From an uncultured Bacteroidia bacterium (GTDB lineage Bacteria > Bacteroidota > Bacteroidia > Bacteroidales > F082), in the NCBI GenBank assembly GCA_902800965.1, contig CADCGK010000003.1, positions 106,088-170,087 on the forward strand: a stretch of 64,000 nucleotides of DNA, in the 5' to 3' direction. Made by a program: the position numbers and the translations under genes. Shown one piece after another: positions 41,942 to 50,148 of the stretch. Numbering within the stretch: position 1 is the first letter of the stretch; each line of letters begins with the position of its first letter. The notes under the pieces are model-generated. The model was not told where the DNA came from and ran no database searches. It worked only from the letters and a program-made list of their open reading frames with translations.

Positions 41942-42729
41942 CGGTTTACACTTTCGACGGGACCTTGGACGGGTTGATGACAGCTGTCTTCGACGCTTTC
42001 GAACGGCATGAACAGCCGGAGAAGCTGCTGACCAAGGGCGATGCATTGCCTTTGTTCTGCGACCACGTGCACGAAGTGATCACCGACGAGGAGAAGGCCA
42101 AACGGGTATGGACAGGACTGGAGAAACGCTTGACCTGCCAGGCCTTGCGGATCATCTCGGTGAGCTGGCTGTCGGAACTGCCCGAGGTGGTCCAGCCGCT
42201 GTTCAACTACGTGTGCAAGACCTTCCGACAACCTCAAGGAGCAGCCAGCATCGCGCTGAACTATGCCGATCCCGACGTGCTCGCCGTGACCCGCATTGGG
42301 TGGAAGGTGTCGCACGAACAGCTACGCATGAAGCAGTTCATCCGTTTCCAGAAGGCCAAGGACGGCACTTACCTCGCCGTCATCGGTCCCGACCACAACG
42401 TGCTGCCGCTAGTCATCGGTCATTTCCGCGACCGTTTCAACGACCAGCCCTGGCTCATCTATGACGCCAAGCGCCATTACGGGTTTTATTATGAGGGTTC
42501 GGGAATGCCCATGCAGATTACCTTTGAGGATGAGTCTGCCATTCCTTTCAACCTCTATGACGGCAAGCTAAACCCCGACTTGTTGAGCAGCGACGACCAG
42601 CTCTTCCAAGACCTATGGCGCACCTATTTCAAAGCCATCTGTATCAAGGAACGACTCAACCCCCGGAAGCAGCTCAAAGAGATCCCCCTCCGCTACTGGA
42701 AATACCTCACAGAAAACAAAAAAAGATAA
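41938..42729 (+). CDS. TIGR03915-like DNA-metabolism protein (partner of radical SAM)
   Basis: 263 residues beginning MTVYTFDGTLDGLMTAVFDA, the standard opening of the TIGR03915/DUF4130 family, and ending with the NPRKQLKEIPLRYWKYLTE block. Coupled to the radical SAM gene by ATGA overlap. Probably works on the same nucleic-acid substrate. Confidence 0.9.
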   Translation: MTVYTFDGTLDGLMTAVFDAFERHEQPEKLLTKGDALPLFCDHVHEVITDEEKAKRVWTGLEKRLTCQALRIISVSWLSELPEVVQPLFNYVCKTFRQPQGAASIALNYADPDVLAVTRIGWKVSHEQLRMKQFIRFQKAKDGTYLAVIGPDHNVLPLVIGHFRDRFNDQPWLIYDAKRHYGFYYEGSGMPMQITFEDESAIPFNLYDGKLNPDLLSSDDQLFQDLWRTYFKAICIKERLNPRKQLKEIPLRYWKYLTENKKR

Positions 42730-42755
42730 TTGTTTAATTATTGATTCTTTTGATT

Positions 42756-42786
42756 ACTCCTCACTCCTAACTCCTCACTCCTAACT
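42756..42786 (-). repeat. heptad array on the pncB stop codon (AGTTAGG type)
   Basis: On the minus strand AGTTAGG, AGTGAGG, AGTTAGG, AGTGAGG, AGT. The pncB stop (TAG) and its last serine lie within the first unit. Same unit family as the arms near topB. Confidence 0.85.
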
Positions 42787-43974
42787 AATCTCCAGCGTCT
42801 TCTTGCAGATCTCGATCTCCTCTGGGTCGCCGGTGTATTTGCCGAGGTCGTCGCTGAGCTTGACCACCTTCTTCCAGGTGCGCTTCTCAGTGATCTTGGC
42901 CGCCGTGAGCTTCACCACGATGTTCATGGCCTTCACGTTGTCGATGTCGCAGGTGAGGTGGGTGCCGATGCCGAACGAGTCTTGCATGCGGCCGGCCACT
43001 GCCTCGTGGATGGCGATGGCTTCATCGACATTCAAGCCGTTGCTGAAGATGATGGACTTCTGCGTCGGGTCAACGCCGAGTTCCTTGTATTTCGCGATGA
43101 TCTCTTCAAGCGCTTCGTAGTTGTCGCCGCTATCGACGCGCAATCCGTCGAACAGCTTGGCGTGCAGCTGGGTGAAGTTCTGGAAGAAGGCCTTGCGGGT
43201 GTAGGTGTCGTAGAGGAATACTCCCAGACTGCCGGCATACACGTCCTGCCAGTAGTCCATGGCGAGGTAGTTGGCCTCGTTGTAGCCATAGAGCGAGCAG
43301 GTCTCGATGAACTGGTGGCTCATGGTGCCGATGGGGGTGAGGTCGTACTTCATGGCCAGCAGCACGTTGCTGGTACCCACGAAACAGGTCTTGGTGAACT
43401 GCTTCTGCGCCTCGATGAACGAGCGGATCACAAGGTCCTGGTGCTCGAACGAGAAACGACGGCGTGTGCCGAAGTCGCTGAACTTGACTCCATTGCCGAT
43501 GAGACGGATGCCCTTGGCATAGGATTTCTCATATTCCTTCTCGGCGTCATAGTGCTCAAACTCGCCCTTCAGCTCGTGCATCAGCTCGGAGACGGTAGCC
43601 AGGATGGGCATCTCCCAAAACACAGTGCGCCACAACAGGCCTGTCACCTGGATGTGGAGATGGCCTTCCTCGTCTTGGCTCACCTCGACTTCGGAAGGTC
43701 TCAGATGGAAGCCTTTCAGGAAGGTGAAGAACCACAGTGGGAAGTAATAGCACTTCTGTTTCATGAAACGCGTCTCTTCGCTGGTGATGCGGAGGTCGGC
43801 GAGACTGTCGAATTGCTCGCGCAGCTTCTCGGCGAAGCCCTCCGGATAGACCGTGTTGTTGCGATCGACAAAGGTATATTGCCCCATGGCGCGTGGGAAC
43901 TTCTGCAAATAGGCGTAACACACGCTGAATGTGTAAAGGTCGTTGTCTAACAGGCTGTTGATAATTCTTCTCAT
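42781..43974 (-). CDS. pncB: nicotinate phosphoribosyltransferase
   Basis: 397 residues, full length. Converts nicotinate and PRPP to nicotinate mononucleotide in NAD salvage. MRRIINSLLDNDLYTFSVCY is the usual start; the family's phosphoribosyl region is visible in FGTRRRFSFEHQDL, DSGDNYEALEEI and FSNGLNVDEAI. Only the last two residues (S-stop) come from the heptad array. Upstream neighbours on the same strand are the DUF47/PiT genes, 11 bp away. Confidence 0.96.
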   Translation of the reverse strand: MRRIINSLLDNDLYTFSVCYAYLQKFPRAMGQYTFVDRNNTVYPEGFAEKLREQFDSLADLRITSEETRFMKQKCYYFPLWFFTFLKGFHLRPSEVEVSQDEEGHLHIQVTGLLWRTVFWEMPILATVSELMHELKGEFEHYDAEKEYEKSYAKGIRLIGNGVKFSDFGTRRRFSFEHQDLVIRSFIEAQKQFTKTCFVGTSNVLLAMKYDLTPIGTMSHQFIETCSLYGYNEANYLAMDYWQDVYAGSLGVFLYDTYTRKAFFQNFTQLHAKLFDGLRVDSGDNYEALEEIIAKYKELGVDPTQKSIIFSNGLNVDEAIAIHEAVAGRMQDSFGIGTHLTCDIDNVKAMNIVVKLTAAKITEKRTWKKVVKLSDDLGKYTGDPEEIEICKKTLEIS

Positions 43975-43985
43975 ATCTTAAAATT

Positions 43986-44636
43986 CTACATTTTACTGAC
44001 GATACTTCTGATCTTATCTGATATATACTTCACCGAATTCGTGGTGTTTTCGAGTACCTGCACCAAGTCCTTGCGTTTGATGATCTCGGTGAGGTTATAG
44101 CCGTTCCTGAATAGTTTGCTGATGCAGTTGCCGTACAGCTCGTCGTTGTCGTGCTCGTAGGATTTGATCTCCTGGCAGAGCCGCATGATCTCCTTGGCTT
44201 TTCCGGTGTTCATGAACTCCAGGTTGCTAATGATGGTTCCAAGGCTTTCGGAAGCGAACACGATGTTGTCCGTCATGGTGGTAAGGTCTTCGTCCACGCC
44301 GGTGAAACGGCGGGTTAGGATGATGTTGGCCGAGTCGTCAAGGCGATCGAGGAAAGTGTCCATCATCTCGGCGAGCTCGTGCACGTCCTCACGGTCGAAG
44401 GGGGTGAGCACAGTGCTGAATAGCTGGCTGTAGAAGTCGCGGAGGACGTCGTCGCCATCGGTCTCGCAGGCTTTGATTTCCTTCCTGAGGGTCTCCATCT
44501 GCTGGATGTCGGTCTCGGTGATCATCTTGCGCAGCAGCTGTGAAGCCTTCATGATATAGTCGGCCTGCTTCTGATAGAGCGGGTAGAACTTCTTTTCCTT
44601 AGGGACGAAAAACTGGAAGAAATTGTTAAGACTCAT
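43986..44636 (-). CDS. DUF47 (PhoU-like, Pit accessory) protein 1
   Basis: 216 residues, helical; MSLNNFFQFFVPKEKKFYPL start and the E-x3-D metal-binding repeats (LTPFDREDVHELAEMMDTFL, EHDNDELYGN) of the PhoU/DUF47 fold. Regulates or assists low-affinity phosphate transport. Ends 4 bp before the PiT gene; paralogue of the 45708 protein. Confidence 0.92.
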   Translation of the reverse strand: MSLNNFFQFFVPKEKKFYPLYQKQADYIMKASQLLRKMITETDIQQMETLRKEIKACETDGDDVLRDFYSQLFSTVLTPFDREDVHELAEMMDTFLDRLDDSANIILTRRFTGVDEDLTTMTDNIVFASESLGTIISNLEFMNTGKAKEIMRLCQEIKSYEHDNDELYGNCISKLFRNGYNLTEIIKRKDLVQVLENTTNSVKYISDKIRSIVSKM

Positions 44637-44640
44637 GGCG

Positions 44641-45711
44641 TTACTTGAATAAGAGGTTAAACAACAGGTTCAAAGCGCCGCCGATGAGGAGCGGGACGGG
44701 GATGGTAAGAATCCACGAGAGGACGATGCGTTTTGCCGTGACCCATTTCACGGACTTCATGCCGTCGGTGAGACCGACGCCGATGACGCCGCCGGTGATA
44801 GTGTGGGTGGTGCTGACAGGAATGCCTAAGAACGAGGTGGCGATCAGGGTGGTGGCACCGGCGAACTCGGCGGAGAAGCCGCGTACCGGCGTGATTTTAG
44901 CCAAGCCGCCCCCCATGGTCTTGATGACGTTCTTGCCGCCGATCAAGATGCCTAACGACATGATGATGTAACAAACGACAGCCAGGATGTCGGGGATGTG
45001 GAACCCTTGACTGCTGTCGTAGAAGTTGCCGATGAATTCTTTCATCGAGTCGCTGACGCCGTTGGTGGTGAACACGCTGGCCATCAGCACGGCGATGATA
45101 CCCATGGTCTTGGGCGCGTCGTTGGAGCCGTGGCCGATGCAAAAGGCCGCCGTGGAGAAGTGCTGCAAGACCTTGAAAATCTTATCGACGCGCTTGCGTG
45201 GACTGTTCTTGAAGATCTTCAGGAAGATACACTCGAGGAAGAATCCCAAGAACAAGCCGATGAGCGGTGACAGGACGATGAAGGCGAGGGTAATGATGAT
45301 GGGCTTCATGTGGAGCACCGCGCTGCCGTTGACGAACCAAGCCGCTCCGATAATGCCGCCAATGAGGGCGTGTGAGGTGGAGATGGGCATGCCACTCTTG
45401 GTGCAGATGGCGACCCAGATGGCCGCGCCCACCAAAGCCGACAGGATGAGATAGGGATCGATGATGTTCTGGTCAGCGAAGTTGGCCATGGTGTTACCCA
45501 CAGCGAACTGTTGATTGAAAACCAGACGTATGATGATGAAAGCGGTGAACTCCCAGAACGAAGCCCACAGGATGGCCTGCATCGGGGTCATCACCTTGGT
45601 GGCGATGATGGTCGAGATGGAGTTGGCCGCGTCGTTCATGCCGTTGAGAAAAGTGAACACAAAGGCAAGGACGATGGAGAGGATGATGGCAATGGTCAGG
45701 ACGTTCATCAC
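44641..45711 (-). CDS. pit: PiT-family inorganic phosphate transporter
   Basis: 356 residues, about ten membrane helices in two halves. Signature segments LNGMNDAANSISTIIATKVM, STSHALIGGIIGAAWF and PVSTTHTITGGVIGVGL (the two PD001131-type phosphate motifs). Symport of phosphate or metal-phosphate across the inner membrane. It overlaps the upstream DUF47 gene by 4 bp, and the second DUF47 gene follows it, so transporter and regulators form one operon. Confidence 0.94.
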   Translation of the reverse strand: MMNVLTIAIILSIVLAFVFTFLNGMNDAANSISTIIATKVMTPMQAILWASFWEFTAFIIIRLVFNQQFAVGNTMANFADQNIIDPYLILSALVGAAIWVAICTKSGMPISTSHALIGGIIGAAWFVNGSAVLHMKPIIITLAFIVLSPLIGLFLGFFLECIFLKIFKNSPRKRVDKIFKVLQHFSTAAFCIGHGSNDAPKTMGIIAVLMASVFTTNGVSDSMKEFIGNFYDSSQGFHIPDILAVVCYIIMSLGILIGGKNVIKTMGGGLAKITPVRGFSAEFAGATTLIATSFLGIPVSTTHTITGGVIGVGLTDGMKSVKWVTAKRIVLSWILTIPVPLLIGGALNLLFNLLFK

Positions 45712-46358
45712 GATTCTTTTATGATAAGACTTTTAACGGTGCTGGTCACCTCTTTGGCGCGGTCGGTGGTGTCTTCGACCACCTGGGCGACCTCCTTGTT
45801 CTTCAACAGCTCGATCTCGTCCTTCTCGTTGGCGAAAAGATAAGAGATGTAGTCGCCGTAGATGTCATCGACGGCGTGTTCGATGAGGGTGACCTTCTGG
45901 CACAGCTCGCTGATCTGCTGGTGGTTCTTCCCGAGGTCATCGAGCAGGCTGAAGATCTCGATCATGATGGTGGCATCCTCGTGGATGTTGTCGATGATCT
46001 CCTTGATCTGCTTGTCGATCTTCTTGGGGTTGTACATCAGGATGGTCTTGGCAGAGTGGTTGATGAAGTCGAGGAACTTGTCCAAATCCATGGCCAAGGC
46101 GTTCATGTCCTCACGGTCGAAGGGGGTGACGAAGGCGCCGTTCAGCTCGATATAGAACTCGCGCAGCAGCTCGTCGCCGGTGGTCTCCTGTTTCTTGATC
46201 ATTCGTGTGAGCAGCTTGCGTTCCTCAGGGTCGTCGCTCTTGACGAGCTCCTTGAGGTATTTGGCGGCAACCTGTGCGGTCTGCGCCTGCTGCAGGTAGG
46301 TGGGGAAGAAGTGCTTCTCGCGGCTGCTTCCTCTGGTGAAAAGGTTGTTCAGTGCCAT
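45708..46358 (-). CDS. DUF47 (PhoU-like) protein 2
   Basis: 216 residues from ATG 46358 (MALNNLFTRGSSREKHFFP); the in-frame ATG at 46385 is rejected because the -7 box TACCTTTG (46385-46392, minus) overlaps it. PhoU-like helices with VTPFDREDMNALAMDLDKFL, as in the first copy. First gene of the phosphate-transport operon. Confidence 0.92.
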   Translation of the reverse strand: MALNNLFTRGSSREKHFFPTYLQQAQTAQVAAKYLKELVKSDDPEERKLLTRMIKKQETTGDELLREFYIELNGAFVTPFDREDMNALAMDLDKFLDFINHSAKTILMYNPKKIDKQIKEIIDNIHEDATIMIEIFSLLDDLGKNHQQISELCQKVTLIEHAVDDIYGDYISYLFANEKDEIELLKNKEVAQVVEDTTDRAKEVTSTVKSLIIKES

Positions 46359-46384
46359 TGTTTCAAATGGTTTGAAAGATGGCA

Positions 46385-46392
46385 CAAAGGTA
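46385..46392 (-). promoter_or_regulatory. -7 box of the DUF47/PiT operon
   Basis: TACCTTTG on the minus strand, 26 bp upstream of the chosen ATG. It sets the start of the first gene. Confidence 0.65.
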
Positions 46393-46436
46393 AGAAAAGT
46401 TTTTATGGAAAAAAACCAACGATAATACTTTTTTCA

Positions 46437-46584
46437 TATATTTGCACTGTCAAGCCGTGCCCACTTTGGGTTTGGTTGAGAGTTGTCTGTGACTCGTAAG
46501 GAAAACTGCTTCAGGTGCAGTATTTTAAATAACCTGGGATTTGTTTCTGTGGAGACGGCTTGCGCGCCGTCTCCACTTTTTTTA
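46437..46584 (+). ncRNA. candidate small RNA between two minus-strand genes
   Basis: On the plus strand: -7 box TATATTTG (46437-46444), ~125 bp without a frame, then a strong terminator. Inside is a hairpin AAAACTGC-ttcaggt-GCAGT(A)TTTT (from ~46502). GCCGTGCCCAC near the 5' end can pair (9 of 11) with GTGGAGACGGC, which is also the left arm of the terminator, so two folds compete. Both neighbouring genes run on the minus strand, so this transcript would serve itself. A 6S-like RNA is one option. The -33 box is weak. Confidence 0.45.
46550..46583 (+). terminator. intrinsic terminator (GGAGACGGC hairpin)
   Basis: GGAGACGGC (46551-46559) / GCCGTCTCC (46566-46574), 6-nt loop, T7 tract at 46577-46583. 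A related hairpin terminates the gene at 63063. It overlaps the stop of the ureohydrolase gene on the other strand. Confidence 0.75.
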
Positions 46585-47610
46585 TTCGGCAGAGACGACC
46601 CCGCAAAGGTGGAACAATACCCTGGCGCCAACATTGCCGTCCCAGTCGTTGTCGCCGGGAGAGACCTCGCAGAGGTCGAAGCCGATGATTTCTTTGCCCG
46701 ATTCACGGATTTTGTTAAGCAGGTACATCAGCTCCTCGTATTCCATGCCTCCAGGAACCGGCGTTCCTGTGTTGGGACAAAGCTTGGGATCCAATGCGTC
46801 GATGTCAATGGAGATGTAGGTCTTTTCAGGAAGTTCCTCGATCATCTCTTCAACGATGTCTTTCCATCGGGTGCCTTCGTACATTCTGCGGCGGTTGTCG
46901 CGATCGTAGAATACCTTGATTCGGTCGAAATGCTCAAGTGTCAGTTCTTTCTCCTGATGGCAGTAGTCGCGGATGCCCACTTGGACGAGTTTCTTCACGT
47001 TGTCAAACTTCAAAGTGTTGAAGAAGATGGAGGCGTGGGAGTACTTGAAACCCTCAAAGGCATCGCGCAAGTCGCAATGGGCGTCGGCATGCAAGATGCC
47101 GTATTCCACACCTTGTTCATGGAGATACTGGTGGTAGGCGAGGGGGCAGCTGTGGTCGCCACCCAAGAGGCCCACAATCTTGCCTTGACGTTTCCAATAG
47201 GCGATCCTTTCGCGGAGCCAGGCGTTCTTCTTCTCGGTGGCTTGCTCGATGTCGGCATACATCTTATTATATTTATCAGGATCCTCGTCGATGGTACCCT
47301 CGTACAAGGCCTCGATGATTTCCTCGCTGACTGGCGCCAAGGTGTCGTGCAAATCGCGCAGCTCCTTGGGGAATTCGTCCATCCAGATGCCCTTTTTCCA
47401 CAGGTCGGGATAATCGTGGTGGCAGAGGTCAACCTGCAAGGACGCCTCCATAACTGCTGCTGGCCCGTCAACGGTGCCGCGATTGTAACTGGTGGTCAGC
47501 TCCCATTCTACAGGGATGATGATGATTTGCGCCTCCTCGGCGGTGCATGGCAGGCCGTAAATGCCGGAATCGGCTACAGCGGCCGCATTGGGATCAAAGG
47601 TGTTCTCCAT
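46582..47610 (-). CDS. ureohydrolase (arginase/agmatinase/formimidoylglutamase family)
   Basis: 342 residues from ATG 47610; a -7 box TATCTTTG (47631-47638, minus) lies 21 bp upstream, which excludes the earlier ATG at 47727. Mn-binding motifs: GGDHSCPLAYHQYL, HADAHCDLRDAF and SIDIDALDPKLCPNTGTPVP. The family hydrolyses guanidino groups, releasing urea or formamide; the exact substrate cannot be decided from motifs. Confidence 0.92.
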   Translation of the reverse strand: MENTFDPNAAAVADSGIYGLPCTAEEAQIIIIPVEWELTTSYNRGTVDGPAAVMEASLQVDLCHHDYPDLWKKGIWMDEFPKELRDLHDTLAPVSEEIIEALYEGTIDEDPDKYNKMYADIEQATEKKNAWLRERIAYWKRQGKIVGLLGGDHSCPLAYHQYLHEQGVEYGILHADAHCDLRDAFEGFKYSHASIFFNTLKFDNVKKLVQVGIRDYCHQEKELTLEHFDRIKVFYDRDNRRRMYEGTRWKDIVEEMIEELPEKTYISIDIDALDPKLCPNTGTPVPGGMEYEELMYLLNKIRESGKEIIGFDLCEVSPGDNDWDGNVGARVLFHLCGVVSAE

Positions 47611-47669
47611 AGTTTTGTAATTACGTAGTGCAAAGATATGAATTAACTCTTTGTCTTCTACGTTTTCCT

Positions 47670-47790
47670 CAAATTTCCACAATCGATGTTTTTTGTGGAA
47701 ACGATTCCACAAATTTCCACAATCCACTTGTGCTTTGGTAAAAATCTAAATATTTAATTATCAATTTATTAAATTGCAATTTGTGTTTTG
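47670..47790. other. intergenic region with four TTCCACAA-type motifs and AT-rich stretch
   Basis: TTTCCACAA at 47674-47682 and 47714-47722; between them a perfect inverted repeat TTTGTGGAA-ACGA-TTCCACAAA (47692-47713). From ~47738 to 47783 the sequence is almost pure A/T. It could be an operator region, or DnaA-box-like; the motif differs from the TTATCCACA consensus. Confidence 0.4.
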
Positions 47791-47830
47791 GCATAGATTT
47801 GGCCTAAAGGAACGGCGATATCAAACGGAT

Positions 47831-48712
47831 ATGAAAAAGATTGTCTCCATATTAAGTATTTGTTCGCTTGCCATGGCTCTTACAAGTTGTTTTGTGAGCA
47901 CAAGCAAGTACGACGCCGTTGTCCAAGAACGTGACTCGCTCCGTCTTGTAGCCAGCAATGTCACTACTGACTTTGAAGCGTCGTTGCGTACTATCAACGA
48001 AATTGAGACCGCTTTGCAGACTGTGCGTGAGGCCGAGAATATCATCATGATCGAGAGCCAGGAAGGCAATACCAATTATGCCGTCTCTCAAATCGATGCC
48101 ATCCAGCGCACCATCCAGCAGAACAAAGAGAAAATCGCTGAATTGGAGAATCAACTGGCACAGTCAGGATCCACCTCAAAACAGCTGTCCGCCACTGTCA
48201 ATCGTTTGAAGAAAGAATTGGACGAAAAAGACACCTATATCAATAATCTACGTGACGAACTGAACGTTAGCAAGGCTCAAGTGGCCGACCTCACCGTCCG
48301 TGTGGATAGCCTCAACCAAAACGTGCGTAATCTGAATGAGAATATTGATAACCTCAATACCCAGAACGCGGAACAACAGGCTGTGATTCGCAACCAAGAC
48401 GCCGAATTGAACACAGTGTACTATTTCGTGGCTCCCATGGAAACTCTCGTGGAACGCGGCCTCGCCAACAAAGGAGGCCTCTTCTCCAAGAGCACCGCAT
48501 CCAACGAGATCGACAAAAGCATGATGGTCGCTGCCGACAAGCGCGAACTGAAACTTATCGCACTGAACACAACTAAAGCAACAATATTGACAAATCATCC
48601 AGAAAGCAGTTACCAGATAACAAAGGGCGATGACGGAATGCTCTCTCTCAATATCCTCAACGCCGACGCTTTTTGGAATACATCTAATTATTTGATTATC
48701 TCCATCAAATAA
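47831..48712 (+). CDS. coiled-coil lipoprotein
   Basis: 293 residues from ATG 47831 (signal peptide MKKIVSILSICSLAMALTSC with Cys20 as lipid site). Residues ~90-205 are a long coiled coil (REAENIIMIESQEG, KEKIAELENQLAQSGS, LRDELNVSKAQVADL). A beta-rich C-terminal domain follows (KRELKLIALNTTKATILTNH). Promoter TAGATTTG at 47794-47801. Function unknown; anchored envelope tether or stress protein is likely. Confidence 0.8.
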   Translation: MKKIVSILSICSLAMALTSCFVSTSKYDAVVQERDSLRLVASNVTTDFEASLRTINEIETALQTVREAENIIMIESQEGNTNYAVSQIDAIQRTIQQNKEKIAELENQLAQSGSTSKQLSATVNRLKKELDEKDTYINNLRDELNVSKAQVADLTVRVDSLNQNVRNLNENIDNLNTQNAEQQAVIRNQDAELNTVYYFVAPMETLVERGLANKGGLFSKSTASNEIDKSMMVAADKRELKLIALNTTKATILTNHPESSYQITKGDDGMLSLNILNADAFWNTSNYLIISIK

Positions 48713-48819
48713 AATTCTGCTCGTTTTCAATTTTACGAACGCCTTGCTTCTCCCCGTTGCAAGGCTTCTTTTTTTTGTGGGTGAAGCATTTTTTGTATAT
48801 TTGCATGATAATTCCTGTC

Positions 48820-50148
48820 ATGAAACATACCATTTTGATCGTCGAAGATGACGCCTCCTTTGGAGTGATGCTTCAAACCTGGCTGAAGAAGAACAACTAC
48901 GATGTTGTGCTTGCCACCCAATATGCCCAAGCGAAAAAGGAGATATCATCAAAAAAAATCGACCTGATCCTTACCGACCTCCGTCTTCCCGATGGCGACG
49001 GCATCATGCTGATGGGTTGGGTCAGGGAACAACTTAAGAGCCGCGTGCCTTTTATCGTGATGACGGGCTATGCCGAAGTGCAAACCGCCGTGTCAGCCAT
49101 GAAATTAGGAGCGTTTGACTATCTAAAGAAGCCGATCAACCCGAGCCTGTTGGAAGAAAAGATCATCGCCGCATTGGAATCCGAGCCTGAGGTGGAAGAA
49201 CTGTTTCATCCCAAAAAAGTAATGGTCAAGGGGTCGAGTGAAGCCATCCAACGTCTCTATAAACATGTGGAACTGGTAGCGCCTACCAAGTTCTCTGTGC
49301 TGATCCTCGGCGAAAGCGGTACGGGCAAGGAATACATCGCCGAGATGATCCACGATTGCAGCCCTCGCCGCGACAAGCCTTTCATCGCAGTCGATTGTGG
49401 AAGTCTGTCGAAAGAACTGGCCCCCAGCGAACTCTTCGGCCATCTGAAAGGCTCCTTCACCTCCGCTATCGCTGATAAAAAAGGTGTCTTCGAACAAGCT
49501 AAAGGCGGCACGGTGTTCCTCGATGAAGTGGGTAACCTGCCTTACGAAGTGCAGATGCAGCTGCTGCGCTCCCTACAGGAACAGAAAGTGCGCCCCGTGG
49601 GATCAGCCGTCGATATCAACGTGGATGTGAGAATCGTGGCAGCCACCAACGACAACCTCGAACGTGCCATCGAGCAGGGCAGGTTCCGCCAAGACCTTTA
49701 CCACCGCATCAACGAATTCACACTGCAAGTCCCTCCGCTGCGTGACCGTATTGAGGACTTGGAGGAGTTCGTGACCTTCTTCGTCTCTCAAGCCAACGAG
49801 GAACTGGGCAAGGAAATCAAGGGCGTCTCTCCAAAGGCGATCAACGTGATGAAGAAGATGCCTTGGACGGGTAATCTCAGAGAACTACGCAATGTCATCC
49901 GCCGCTGCGTGCTCTTTGCCGAAGGCGACTATATCGAAGCCGAGGACCTGCCGCTTTATATTGAACACGAAGAAAAGACATCGGCGCACTCCAATGAGGA
50001 TTACGCCTTGCGCCCAGGTAACGAAAGGGAACAGATCGAGGCGGCGCTGATGAAAGCCCGTGGCAACAAGACCGTCGCGGCAAAACTGCTACAAGTTGAC
50101 AGGAAGACCCTGTACAACAAGATGCATCAATTCGGGATGGATCTTTAA
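48820..50148 (+). CDS. sigma-54-dependent response regulator (NtrC family)
   Basis: 442 residues from ATG 48820, 17 bp after -7 box TATATTTG (48796-48803). REC domain with DD (VEDDASFGVM), phospho-Asp in LILTDLRLPDGD; AAA+ domain with GESGTGKE and Walker B FLDEVGNLP; Fis HTH at the end (NKTVAAKLLQVDRKTLYNKM). The sigma-54-contact motif reads GSFTSA in place of the common GAFTGA. Its 3' end overlaps the convergent hybrid kinase gene by 4 bp, suggesting a two-component pair. Confidence 0.93.
   Translation: MKHTILIVEDDASFGVMLQTWLKKNNYDVVLATQYAQAKKEISSKKIDLILTDLRLPDGDGIMLMGWVREQLKSRVPFIVMTGYAEVQTAVSAMKLGAFDYLKKPINPSLLEEKIIAALESEPEVEELFHPKKVMVKGSSEAIQRLYKHVELVAPTKFSVLILGESGTGKEYIAEMIHDCSPRRDKPFIAVDCGSLSKELAPSELFGHLKGSFTSAIADKKGVFEQAKGGTVFLDEVGNLPYEVQMQLLRSLQEQKVRPVGSAVDINVDVRIVAATNDNLERAIEQGRFRQDLYHRINEFTLQVPPLRDRIEDLEEFVTFFVSQANEELGKEIKGVSPKAINVMKKMPWTGNLRELRNVIRRCVLFAEGDYIEAEDLPLYIEHEEKTSAHSNEDYALRPGNEREQIEAALMKARGNKTVAAKLLQVDRKTLYNKMHQFGMDL

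Noticed and set aside
42958..43950. 330-residue frame antisense to pncB
   Set aside because: pncB is full length and conserved on the minus strand.
46483..47628. 381-residue frame antisense to the ureohydrolase
   Set aside because: The minus-strand gene has all arginase-family motifs and its own promoter; the plus frame is a mirror effect of GC-rich codons.
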